Of a stretch of DNA of 18,887 nucleotides, positions 1-10,249 are shown piece after piece. This DNA is from Cylindrodendrum hubeiense (lineage: Eukaryota > Ascomycota > Sordariomycetes > Hypocreales > Nectriaceae), in contig JAANBB010000627.1 in the NCBI GenBank assembly GCA_014621425.1, positions 1 through 18,887 on the forward strand, given 5' to 3'. Positions within the stretch are counted from its first letter, which is position 1, and each line of letters opens with the position of its first letter. A program made the position numbers and the translations under genes. A model generated the notes under the pieces. The model was not told where the DNA came from. It searched no databases and saw nothing but the letters and a program-made list of their open reading frames with translations.

Positions 1-1302
1 TCCGACTTGTACGGAAGCTGGAGGTACCAGAACTACTTAGCAGCATGACGGTACTGTCATGGATCGAATATTGGGATCGGCTGAAGAAGGATTCGCCTCC
101 TGTTGTCAAAACTACGTGCTGGTCATGCGATGGGAGAGGAGCCGAGTGGGGAACGTCTGGGGATGGGGGAACAGGACCCTTGGGGAGGTGGAAGTTCAAG
201 CCGAGGCCAGCTCCATTCGATTGACGGTCCCGATGAGGGGGCAGAGGGAACCCGTCAGCAACAGGCGTGCCACCGTTGCTGTTGCTAGCTTCAGAGAGAG
301 CGGGAAGCTCGAACTGGGGGCTCTTGGATCGGGAAGGCTGTGGGTGCTGGACACGAGGAGCATCGTGCTGGTCCTCGAAGTCGGAAACAGTGCCAATCTC
401 GGGGACGATGCCCTTGGGTTGGAAAGTATCCTTCTCGGATTCGACGGGAGAATAAAGCTTGTGGGCGGGCTCGGGCATGGCGGGAAGAGCAAAGGGATCA
501 ATCTTGATGTCCGAAGGGGAAGTGGGCGACTTGGGGAGGGAGTTGGTTCGGGGGGGAGGCATCCTCTGAGATGGAATAGATCGACCAGTGGTGGTAGACA
601 TGCGCCTGCTCGACTTGGTGTAGAGTGAAGAACCGTCCTTGCCGTAAGGCATGGATCGCATGGATCCAGTCTCGCTGTTGGTGTAGTTCGTAGCCTGCTG
701 GTACGGGTCCTGGTGATCGTTGCCGAGCGAGCGGGCGAGGGAGTGAAGTGACTCCCGAGACTGCTGAAGACCCGGGGGCAGCAGGTAGGGAGACGAGAGG
801 TTCATGTCCATAGAGAGCTGGCTCTGCTTGTGGTGCAGGCCCTTCTCACCACCTCCCATGAACAAACTCTTGCGGTTCGACTTCTTGGGTTCGCCAAGAC
901 CAAAGTCCAAGCTCTTGTGAGGGTCCTGAACATCCTCTAACCTCTGCTTCTGGACATTTCTGCGATGGAGGTATAAAAGAAGAACAGCAAGAATCACAAC
1001 CGGAACACTAAACAATCAGTCAGTACCGTATTCTATCAACTCACAGGCTCCTAGAGTTCAACGGGGGGTTGGTAGACATACACAACAACGGCAACTATCA
1101 TAGGAGTGCTGACGCTGACGGGTTTCTCGCAAGTGTTCGAATTAGGCGACTCCTCGCACTTGGAATCCGATGATCGGCTCAAAATTCGGCTGACAATATT
1201 AGTCGTAGATGTGGCAGTCTGCGAGCCGACGGCGGGAGAAACATCTCGCCGGACATTGATTCGGGGCTGCAGGCGATAGCCCTCGTTGCGGGTGGAGGCC
1301 AT
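1..1302 (-). CDS. Single-pass membrane protein of unknown function (3' end off window)
   Basis: Two exons: 1302-1082 and 1007 to the left edge, joined across a 74-bp intron (1008-1081, donor GTATGT, acceptor TTTAG, CTGAC branch site). The join keeps the frame, and at least 409 residues are visible with no stop reached. The ATG at 1302 sits in a good context (CACCATGG). Residues 1-67 are polar and Ser/Thr-rich with two cysteines (about 49 and 58). They are followed by a hydrophobic segment at about 68-89, which the intron interrupts, and then a basic stop-transfer sequence (LHRRN). There is no N-terminal signal peptide, so a type III topology with a long cytosolic tail is inferred. The tail is disordered and rich in Ser and Pro. 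It contains a DPHKSLDFGLGE segment and proline-rich PPPR patches. I believe conserved but uncharacterised proteins of this type occur in filamentous fungi, but I cannot name a function. A sensor or scaffold role would be speculation. Confidence 0.8.
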
Positions 1303-2343
1303 GGTGAAGGGGTGTTTGTGTTGATGCGCCTACTACGGCAACTCAAGGGATGACGACAAGAAGCGTCGACGATCTTTCCTCCACAAAACGGGGTCGGGTG
1401 GTGTTGAATAACGATTAAGGCTTTCGAATTAAGTCCCAAAAACAGCTGTCATGACAATTAAGATTTACGGTTTGCTGGATAGATCGACAGGGCGGTTGGC
1501 GTCGGAGGGTTGAATGACGGGCATAAGCAGCGCTGTGGTCGATGGATGGATGTATTCTTCGTTTCGTCGGGGAAGGCTGAAAGCAGGATAATCGGCAAGA
1601 AATCGAGTGAAGAAATGCCGTAATAGAAGTTAAGTAATGAGCCAAAAGGCCAGCGAGCGAGAGCCAGAGATTTGGCGGTGATGTTGTGTAAAAGAGGGAC
1701 AAAGGTAGCTGGGTTGAGCGGGAGCTGGTCCGGACGCGAGCCACGAAAGGAATGAACGACGAGTGGGAACCTGTCAACACACACAAGAATCCCGAATTAA
1801 GGCAAATAAAAGAGTGACGAGCCCGCTGGCAGGCAGGGGAGGGAGAGAGACGGAGGGAGCTGCCGTCGTCGTCGTGATCGGTCGACAGTTGGAGAAGAAA
1901 GAGGGACTGACGATGGAGAAGAGAGTCGTAAGAAGAAGCCAAGAGGGAGGAAGAGACGAAATGGGTGGATGGAGGAACGGGCTACGGAGGCTACCAACGG
2001 GGGGGGCGACAGGGACGAGGCGGCGCGGCCCAGGCCCGTCCAGCCCCCCAGCCCCAGTGGTATGGAGCTTCGCTACAGCGGGCTACGTACTTGCTGCCAG
2101 GTACCGACGGGGCCCGGCAGGGCTGGCTACTTCCGTGCAGGGCTCCTGGAGCGTTGCGGCGCCGTAGCTACACACTGACAGTAGGTAGTCATTTGCAGTT
2201 ACAGGGCACATAGCACACAACGCGGCGCTGGGCTCAGTGCCTGTCGGGCTGGCCCAGAGTTCTAATTTGGGTGGTGCCGGAGCGGGCGGGAGGGGGCGAT
2301 CCAATGGTTCAATCTTCTTGCGATGGGTCCCTTCTCCTCGCAT

Positions 2344-2382
2344 CCAGTCCTGATCCAGTCCTCGTGCAGTCCTGCAAGTCCT
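2344..2382. repeat. Degenerate ~11-bp tandem repeat (CCAGTCCT core)
   Basis: Four copies of an NNAGTCCT core begin at 2344, 2355, 2366 and 2375 (CCAGTCCT, CCAGTCCT, GCAGTCCT, CAAGTCCT). The spacing is 11, 11 and 9 bp, close to one helical turn. No coding context is visible. This may be slippage-derived sequence or a phased set of protein-binding sites; nothing in the window decides between them. Confidence 0.55.
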
Positions 2383-2629
2383 GGTCCAGCGAGTGACGAC
2401 GAGTCGCGATATCCCATCCCACTGCCCATCCCATGATGGATCCCTCCCCCCCTGAGCGGGCAGTCGATGGTGCAGTCGAACCCGGGCCAGTCCCCCCATC
2501 AGTGGATTTCGTCCGGGGCGCCATTGGACGATTTGCGTCGGATCCCCTTCCAGACCTCCCCAAGAGAGATTGGAGTGTGGATCCGCCCTCGGGGCTTCTT
2601 GGATCCTGGGACCCTGGGATCCTTGGAAG

Positions 2630-2877
2630 GGGCGTGGAAACCTGCGGAGCAAAGGGGGGAGGGGGTCGAGACGAGATTGGGTGAAAGGGGCGGTTATCCA
2701 CCCCAAACCGCTGTGACCATCCACCACTCACCACAGACCCTGCCGGCTTCGCACGAGAGACATGGCCCGGCGTTGGCTACGGCGACGGATGAGACACCCG
2801 CGGCGCACCAAGCGATCAGGGACCAAGCAGCCCAGGAGCCATGGAGCAATGGAGCCAACAAGGGCGTGGAAACCTGC
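2630..2877. repeat. 16-bp exact direct repeat, copies 232 bp apart
   Basis: GGGCGTGGAAACCTGC occurs at 2630-2645 and again at 2862-2877 in the same orientation. The sequence between the copies is not itself repetitive. It lies in the intergenic region and has no evident function. Confidence 0.7.
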
Positions 2878-3370
2878 CTGCCTATTGTGAGCCAGTTCTC
2901 ACGAGTCACCTGCGGCTTCAGTCTGTGTCTGTCCAGGGGTGGTTGTGCGCTCGCAAGCAATGTCGACACGCCAGCACATGGCGACTGCACACTGAGGCGC
3001 CCTTCCTCCCTCACTGCCTCATCAGAGACAACGAGATCGATTTGCAGAAGAAGAAAACAAAAGGAAAACAACAACAGATGCTGCGGCTTCCTTAATTTCC
3101 AGCAATCCAGCGCCCTGATTAGCGCAATGTCCGCAGCTCAGAGACACTCATCACATCATCCATTTCATCAACAAGCAGTTCCTCCGCGCGGCAGCTGCAC
3201 GACGGCCGCCTTGCATAGCGAACCGCCGTCCCTGCACAAGCCTCACTCGTCAGCGCAGAAAATCTGGGAAACGAGTGGGTGTGCACGCTGCATCTCTTCA
3301 TTTTGCACAACATCCAGGTTCGGCCGTTGATCCACCCGAAAACTCAAGCATAAAGCGCCCGGCGCACGCG

Positions 3371-3399
3371 ACTGGCTGGGACTGGCTGGGACTGGCTGG
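3371..3399. repeat. 10-bp tandem repeat, three copies
   Basis: The unit ACTGGCTGGG is repeated head to tail three times, the last copy being truncated or varied at its end. It is a simple microsatellite-like array in intergenic sequence. Confidence 0.8.
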
Positions 3400-4492
3400 C
3401 CTGATTCAACTCGGTTCAGCCACTGGAGCGATGGAATGGAGCCCGGAGGGGCCTTCATATGGCTGCCCGCTGTAAGGGGAAAACCGCCCGCGCATCCATC
3501 CGCAAAGTGGCGCTCCAGGGGGCACGTTGGCTCTCTGGGGCATGATGCAGGTACGCGGTCGCCGTCATTCGTACGTGCATCCACTACCACGTAGTACATG
3601 CGCTCACCACATGCACTGTCGAACTGGGCTGGCGGCACATCGGGGGAGGAGAGACACAGTGGGGGAGATGCTGCTGCTTGTCTCTGCCTCTGTCTTGTCC
3701 GTCTCACCCTCACTTGTTTATGTTGTGTCCGCCGCGAAATCACCGACCGCAGCCTGTCTACCTATGCTGTGCCGTCACTGTGATTGTAGATCCTTGCCTC
3801 CACAGTATGGCTGTGCAAAGTTACCACGATATTAGCGGGCGGTAGGCCATCTTGCACACTGTGAAGCCCCAACTGCCTACCCCTGGCCCTAGTCCCAGAA
3901 GGGAGGCCATCCACACAGAGACTTCAACCACTCCCTCGCATCAACAAATATTAGTTGTCGGATATCGGCGAATGTCACTCCTCCGCCGTGGCCTATCCGC
4001 TGTATCCTTCATCCCTGCAGCTTTGCGGTTTCCCGAATCCTGCTGCGTACGCGATTCCCAGAAAGGCACGTGCGAAATGTGTGCCGTCATTTGTCCCGCG
4101 GTAGCGCTCACTTGTGGCCTGTGTCGACAGCTTCGGTGAGGTGGCATAGGCCAATGCAATAATAGTGCCGGAGGATGTACTATAATCCATAGTGATTATT
4201 CCCCATAAGCACCATGTGGGCTCCATGCGCAAGTGCGTTGTGTTGTTCACCGTCGGTGGGTTTCCTTCGTCCCACGACCTACGAAGTACGCAATCCTCGG
4301 CGGAGATGACCTCCGCCAATGCCCTTACTCGATCTCCCCCAGTCGTACTCCTCTTTTCATCTCAGAGCCTCCAACTTGCACGATTGGGCGGCGAATCCAG
4401 CTCCGATTCAAGATTGCAGGAATATCGTCTTCAACAATGCAAGACAGGCTACATGGGATGGCAGTCGGATGCCTCCTCACCTTAATACGCGG

Positions 4493-4522
4493 ATACTACG
4501 TAAATATACGACTATGTAGTAT
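4493..4522. repeat. Inverted repeat / potential hairpin
   Basis: The left arm ATACTACGTA (4493-4502) and right arm TATGTAGTAT (4513-4522) are complementary at nine of ten positions, and the tenth would be a G-U pair in RNA. The loop is 10 nt. It lies about 650 bp past the helicase stop codon on the minus strand. No gene or element boundary is visible beside it. Confidence 0.5.
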
Positions 4523-5168
4523 TACAGCGTTCCCCGAAGAAGGTTGGCGCTTGAGATTGCTAGTTGCTGCCAGACGCACATCATCCCTGCCCTGCTGGTC
4601 TCGTTCTGTCCGCTGTTTGGCATTGACAGTCCTCCGAGACGCCCGCACCTATGGCCGGTATGACCACCCTAGCCCATCTCGGTCTGCGTATTGCATCTCG
4701 ACCAGGGTTGTTGTCATCAGAAATCGGAATGCTGCATCTGCCCATGTCCCGCACCACCATGGCTTGATATACCTCACCCAGTCTCCCTATAATAACGTTT
4801 ACTTGGAAAAGAACCGAGTAGTTGCGTACGCTATCAATACAATGCTGCGGCTGAATCTTCTACCTCCATCTGCGATCCTGGACGGTCTCAACGTCCCCTC
4901 CCTTGCGGCCGTCCAACCCCAGGTCACACCACTAACCCAACCAACATCAATGACATATCACCCGCAAATCCCTCAGCCCTTGCATCTCGGTGACCCTTGC
5001 GTTCCCCCTCATCACTATGTGTGAAACCATTATTGAATCCTCATGGGGGCTGTAGTTCGGCGGTTTCACCGCTTTCTGGGTGCACCCTCTAATCCCCAGA
5101 CTCTCGGTTGAAAGAGGGATTGGCCAAGACGCGCCGCTCCGCAATGACCATGTCCGGCGTCTCATCTT

Positions 5169-7259
5169 TCATCCGGGCCTGTCCGCCACCTTGTAGAACT
5201 CGGGGGCGTACTCGAGCAGCCAAGCCTTCTCGATCTTGGTCAAATCCCGGATGAAAATCTTACTGCCCGTCTCCATTACTTCGTGGAAGATGACCCAGTC
5301 CGCTTTACGGTTGAACATGAGCGAGCTCGGATGCGCGTATAGCACCGTCCCGCCCTCAACATTGCGGAATGTTCCATCGGGTTGCATCCTGGCAACATGT
5401 GCAAAGTAACCCGCCGTCAAGCACCGCCGAATCTGCTCCGCCTTCTTCGTGTTATCCACCGACGACGAAGATGAGGCTTGGCCGGCCAAGGTCTCGTCCA
5501 CGTTGATGCTGAACCGCTCCAAGTACCGCTTTAGCTGTGCTCGGATGCTCACTGCCCGAGTCATTGACTTGTAGTTGAGATTGTTCTCGTGACAAAACTT
5601 GGCCTCTTTCTTTCCCTTTGTGACAAACGCCTGGTAGGCATTGAGCAATGTCAAGTGGTCGCCCTCTTCCACGGCAAACTTCCTCCTGGACGTCTCCATC
5701 TTCTTCCTTTCTCCATCATGGTGAAACCACACGCTTCCGCTCAAAGTCGTCATGGCCGCAATGGTCAAAATCTCACTGAGACAGCCAAACGACTGTGCCG
5801 ATAGCAAGGTCTTGGCCATCATAGGCTCCACTGCCAGCTCAGCCATCCTCGATCCAAGTGGCTTCGTAAGCTTGGCGTATTCATCCAATGCTCCCAGAGC
5901 ATATAGTAGTTCAAGTGCTTTGGACATCAATTCAGCGGGCGGGGAGCTCAAAAAGTCGAATCGAATGACGTTGTCGATACCGAGGGCCTTCAGTTGCAAA
6001 ATGACGGGAGCCAGGTTAGATCTCTGAAGTTCGGGGACATTGGCCTCTGGCAATGTCTGATAACTTTGCTCCGTGTAGAGTCGAAAACATTTGCCTGGGC
6101 GCGTTCGGCCTGCTCGGCCGGCTCGCTGTGACGCCGCTGCTTTGGAGATGGGCGTGGCCGTCAAGGACTCGATGCCTGTTGTCGGGTTGTAGGCTCTCAA
6201 CTTGACAAATCCTGTGTCAACCACAAAGACGATACCATCGATAGTCACGGACGCCTCCGCAATGTTTGTCGAGAATACCACCTTTCTTGTCCCATCAGGC
6301 GGCTTATCGAAGACATACATTTGTTGTTCGCTCGAGAGGCCAGCATATAGCGGCAGTGGCATTAACGGGCCATACCTCGCGTCGAGGCCAGCCATCCGCT
6401 CCGCCACAGCTTCCAGTGCATTGTCAATCTCCTCGCGGCCAGTCAGGAAAACCAGGATATCTCCTTCGCTTTCCTGGGTGTGTATGTCAAAGACCACGTT
6501 TATGACCTTTTCCACGTAGTCCTCCGCGGGAGATTCCAGGTAAAGGATGTCAATCGGGTATGTCCTGCCCTCGAGGCTGACAATTGTCGCAGCCGCGTCC
6601 TTCGCGTCACCATTTCCCTTGGATGCCTGGTCATCACTGCTTCGCATGAAGAAATCCATAAATTCCTTAGCCTGGAGCGTAGCACTGCTGATGATGATGC
6701 GGAGATCGGGACGCTTCCGGCGAATCTTCTTTAGTAGCCCAAGAATAATATCTGTGCTGATGGACCTTTCATGCGCTTCGTCAACCATGATGACGGAGTA
6801 TCGTGACAATAGGGGGTCCACGAGAGCTTCTCGAATGAGAAGTCCATCGGTGAGAAACTTGATTTTCGTTGCGGCAGAGGTGACATCCTCGAACCGGATA
6901 GAATATCCAACCTCACAGCCAACCTCACAGCCAAATTCTTCGGCTACGCGCAGGGCAACTGTCGTAGCTGCCACTCTGCGAGGCTATAGGTCTCATCTTA
7001 GTAGCAGTTCTGAACATTTCTTGGGAAGGATAAGTACCTGTGTGACGCCAATGATTTTTCCATCTGAGCACCATCCTGCGCTCTCTAGGAACTGGGGTAT
7101 CTGCGTCGTCTTGCCGGAGCCCGTCTGACCAATGACGATGGTTACCTGGTGCTTCTCTATCACGTATAGTAAACTCTCTCGGTGTTTCGCGATTGGGAGC
7201 AGTGCAGCAGGTTTGTGTAGAGCTGGGATAAATGACGAGTCCAGATCTAAGTCTGCCAT
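5169..7259 (-). CDS. DHX35: DHX35-type DEAH-box ATP-dependent RNA helicase
   Basis: A 678-aa protein in two exons: 7259-7038 (74 codons) and 6983-5169. They are joined in phase 0 across a 54-bp intron (6984-7037, GTACTT...CTATAG) that splits the motif VTQ|PRR. The superfamily-2 helicase motifs are complete: Walker A GQTGSGKT (44-51), TQPRRVAA (73-80), DEAH (142-145), SAT (174-176), FLTGREE (253-259), TNIAEASVTI (313-322) and QRAGRAGR (360-367). They are followed by winged-helix, ratchet-like (HA2) and OB-fold regions. The segments NLAPVILQLKALGIDNV, KFAVEEGDHLTLLNAYQAF and the ending KIEKAWLLEYAPEFYKV closely resemble human DHX35, which is associated with late (C-complex) spliceosomes. The length is close to the roughly 700 aa of the human protein. 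The missing residues are N-terminal, before the helicase core. The start codon context is good (AAAAATGGC). A role in nuclear pre-mRNA splicing is inferred from the family. Confidence 0.95.
6907..6930. repeat. 12-bp in-frame tandem repeat inside the helicase gene
   Basis: CCAACCTCACAG is present twice in exact tandem (6907-6918, 6919-6930) and followed by a partial third copy (CCAA). On the coding strand it produces GCEVGCEVG just before the motif YSIRFED. Confidence 0.85.
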
Positions 7260-7787
7260 TTTTGGAGCTGACCCTTGATGCTTGCTTCCTACGCCAGTTG
7301 AGACGTAGAATCAGTCAAATGTCGGTTGATTCCCTGTAAAAGTTGAATATAGACCATAGACGGATCGCATGACAGTCCTTGACACCTTCATGAAGCGATT
7401 CATGCGTCAGGGTAGGCGGTGTTCATTGCAGCCGAAGCTCAAAGTCGAGAATCAAAGGAGTTACCCTAGACTAGAACGCCGAACCCCTGCAAGCATGAAG
7501 AGATGCCTGCTGGCAGAGCTCGCTGCCTGGCAGCTGTGGCGAAATAAGTGTGGCTTGGATAGCTCCGGCAAGGTGGGGCACGTCATCAGCGTCGTGGCCC
7601 AGTCGACCCCTCGCGCCTCATTACCTTATTATCACGGGTAAGCCAGGCTGAAGCGAGATCTACCAATTTCCCCTACTTCTCGTCCCTCGGAAAGATCGCA
7701 ACAGAGCGGGATATCAAGTTGACCATCCTCTGAACCCGAAAGCCACCACAGTCGGTGTGTGCTTGAGAGATACCCAACTGATACACC
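7260..7787. promoter_or_regulatory. Divergent promoter region between DHX35-type and CUE5-type genes
   Basis: These 528 bp separate the two divergent start codons (7259 minus, 7788 plus), so both 5' leaders and promoters must lie here. A short inverted repeat CATGAA-gcga-TTCATG is visible around 7390-7405. I see no convincing TATA box or known fungal operator. The open frame at 7369-7641 has no recognisable content and is probably spurious. Confidence 0.6.
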
Positions 7788-9239
7788 ATGTCAGCTCCTG
7801 CGGAGACGGTACGTCAAGAGAGTCTGGAGATGGACACATGGAATCTTGATGCGGCGCAGGACTAGGTGACTGACAACTCCACTCATATGCAGAACAAGGC
7901 CACGGCGGACAGCGGCGCAGAGTCGCCCACCACCGTTCGACCCCTCGATATGGACGACGACGATGTTCAGGAGAGCAGTCTCCTGGGAGACGATGGCCCT
8001 GCGACCACCGCCGCGGCGACCCCTAATGCCCCTGCCTCGGCAACCGAAATCCCTCCGCCCAAGCCTCCCCGCCCGGTCAGCGAGGCGCAGAAGAACGAGT
8101 TGATTTTGAAGGAGGCTTTCCCTACCGTGGATATTGGCGTTATCAAGGCTGTTTTGAGGGCGAGCAGTGGCCGTGTCGAGCCCGCCTTTAACGCGTTGCT
8201 TGGTACGTACTTCCCGAGTTTCTCATCGAGGAATACGTGGAACTAATATGTCGACAGAGATGACTGATCCCGACGCTGTGAAGAACGAGACCGAAGATGA
8301 TGATGTGCCACCCCCTCAACCCCCACGACCACAAGCCAGAGGTCAGATATCGCAAATGGAGGCGGATGAACTATATGCGCGCCAGCTCGCGGAACACTAC
8401 GATAACGTGGGCGCGTACGAGTCTCGGACTTCCAATCGAGGCCACAGTGGTGGACGAACCAGACAAGCCCAGGATGAATGGGAAGACGACAATGAGCACA
8501 GCTTCATCGACCACGACCTTCCTATTATCCAGGAAAACCTGCGCAAGGGATTCTATGAAACCCAGACCAAGGTCAATGGGTGGATCACAACCCTCAAGAA
8601 AAAGATTGAAGAGAACTTTGACGAGAGCGAGGAGGGTACGAGCGCGGGTGCGCAGAGACAGGGCGAACCATTCCGTCGCCCTGGAGAGTCCAGCCGACGA
8701 AGCGGAGATTATGACCGATATGATGCGGACCCGGAGGTTCTGAGCGATGACTTTGCCGGCATGAAGTTTTCCGCGGATGGCAGTAAGTTTCACTTGGTGA
8801 TGATGGGTCAACCCAGAAGACTGACAATGTCATAGCTCCGATTAACCGCCCGATGGCTAACACTGGTATGTTCAAGCCGCCACCACCATCGGCCTCACCA
8901 AAGCCCGGCAGCAATGGACGACGGGTCGGCTTCAAGGAGGAGACCGAGGAGATCAACATGTACGAGTCGTCACCCCGAGTGCCACCCAAGGATGCAGCAC
9001 CTGGTAGCGGTTCAAGGACAAGCAAATGGCAACCCCTGTCGACGGTTGATCCTAGCCCGATTACAGACAACGACCCCTTCAGCTTGGGCGATAGCGAGGA
9101 CGAGAAGGACACGAAGGAGAAGCCTAAGGAAACGCCCAAGGAGACCAACACGGAGGACAGCGAGCGGTTGAAGAAGGCGGCTGCAGAGGCCATGGCAGAT
9201 AGTCTGGTTGACTCACCAGAGGCGTCGAAGAAGAACTAA
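7788..9239 (+). CDS. CUE5: CUE-domain ubiquitin-binding autophagy receptor (CUE5-like)
   Basis: Four exons: 7788-7808, 7893-8202, 8258-8782 and 8836-9239, giving 419 aa. The introns are 84, 55 and 53 bp, with donors GTACGT, GTACGT and GTAAGT and CTGAC-like branch sites in the first and third. The CUE domain spans about residues 70-115 and has the hallmark pair AFP (82-84) and ALLEM (108-112); the second intron cuts this motif. CUE domains bind mono-ubiquitin. Residues 350-353 are WQPL, preceded by Ser-Lys and followed by acidic sequence. This matches the W-x-x-L Atg8-family interacting motif and resembles the one known in yeast Cue5. The rest is disordered: acidic N-terminus, PPPKPPRP proline patches, and a KE-rich tail. 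The protein therefore probably links ubiquitinated or aggregated cargo to Atg8 on autophagosomes. The start at 7788 (ACACCATGTC) is the only sensible one, because exon 2 has no upstream Met in frame. Confidence 0.88.
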
Positions 9240-9643
9240 GCCAAGCAAATTTGACAAACGGCGGGAAGGGCAAACCCCGGAGGATGAGAACTGAAGGAGA
9301 AACTTTGGAAGCCAGAGCCATTTCGTAGGTAATCAGTCGATGGGCTTGCTGAAGCAATCGATGGTCAATCTTGGGTAGTTTGAAGTGTTCTGATAGCATG
9401 GAATAGCAGCCTTGTAATTCACTTGTCAGGATTCAACTGTGGCTTGATACATTTTCGTACCTGCGGGAAGGGCTGGGGTCTGGACTCTCGTTTTGAGTTC
9501 TGGACGGTTGAGGATTGGGAACAGAAAGTTGAGGCTGACTTGACTATTCCGAGTTGAGGCAGCGAAAGCACTCAATAGTTAGGAGCAATGATTCAAATGC
9601 ACAATGCCGATTCATGTCCGAGACAATAGCTGCGTTTGCATTG

Positions 9644-9667
9644 GTGACGGAGCAAGTGACGGAGCAG
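9644..9667. repeat. 12-bp tandem duplication
   Basis: GTGACGGAGCAA (9644-9655) is directly followed by GTGACGGAGCAG (9656-9667). It is in intergenic sequence and its function is unknown. Confidence 0.8.
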
Positions 9668-10242
9668 TAATGGAGTCAAGTGCCAGCAGAACAAGCAGCT
9701 GAATTACGTACACAGTGCTGTGGGAAGTGGGCATTTGGGCACCGAAAAGGGCCTTTTGCAGGACTCGACAATGACGTCTCCGGGACTTTCTCGCATGAGC
9801 TAAAGCAGGTCATTGGACTAGTGCTGGTAAGATGGTAAATGCCACCGGCGACAGAGGCATCGCTGTCGACGCCGTGACGGGACTCGGCGTCTCCCCTTAC
9901 TCCGCACTGGAGAAGGGCACTGTACGGCCTACGTCGATAGCGCAAGACTCCAGGCCTATGCGTTTGGGCCACGCATTCGTCAGTTTGCTCTGGCTGAGTG
10001 GGTTTCGATTCCACTACGGGCAGGGAATGGAGAGCCTCCCCGGCCGCCTACCTGTCGCTCGAGCACGGGGGCAGATGCGCCACGGCGATTGGGTATTCGG
10101 ATAACGGCTGGCCGCGTACAGAACCTGGCGCGAACGGGTCGAGATTAGCAGATGCTTATTCCGATGACGACGGGGATGCGGCTGCTGCTAGGGCACTAGT
10201 GGGTTTGTTAGCATATCGCACCTGATGGTGTTAAGCCACTAA

Positions 10243-10249
10243 TATAAAG
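10243..10249 (+). promoter_or_regulatory. Possible TATA box (TATAAAG)
   Basis: A TATAAAGG sequence stands in otherwise GC-rich DNA about 1.6 kb before the nuc-2 start codon. The first ATG after it (10276) opens only an 11-codon frame. It could drive a long nuc-2 leader or a non-coding transcript, or it could be chance. There is no supporting evidence beyond the match. Confidence 0.25.

Larger units (their letters stand above)
1303..5168. other. 3.9-kb intergenic region without a credible gene
   Basis: This lies between the start of the membrane-protein gene (1302) and the stop of the DHX35-type helicase (5169), both on the minus strand. It therefore holds the helicase 3' flank and the promoter and leader of the membrane-protein gene. 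Several long open frames exist (plus 2467-3330, plus 4233-5024, minus 2727-2083, minus 1942-1415). Their translations are low-complexity mixtures of Pro, Arg, Ser and Gly or lack any recognisable domain, and no spliced combination gives a recognisable protein. Short local repeats cluster at 2344-2382, 2438-2622, 2630-2877 and 3371-3399. I see no tRNA, rRNA, transposase or terminal inverted repeats. A non-coding transcript or a rapidly evolving small gene cannot be excluded. Confidence 0.6.

Noticed and set aside
2467..3330. 287-codon open frame on the plus strand, with overlapping long frames on the minus strand (2083-2734)
   Set aside because: All are rich in Pro, Arg, Gly and Ser, overlap one another in several frames, and show no domain. 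Long chance frames are common in GC-rich DNA with few stop codons.
4067..4072. Second CACGTG hexamer
   Set aside because: It is far from any phosphate-related gene and about 2.8 kb from the nearest start codon on either strand, so I treat it as chance.
4233..5024. Open frame of about 263 codons on the plus strand
   Set aside because: It begins at a GTG rather than an ATG, the translation has no recognisable domain or plausible exon structure, and it lies in the 3' flank of a minus-strand gene. It is likely a chance open frame.
9990..10020. tRNA T-arm-like sequence (GGTTTCGATTCCAC)
   Set aside because: The base before the T-loop is not the required G, no A-box or acceptor stem is found upstream, and no cloverleaf can be drawn.
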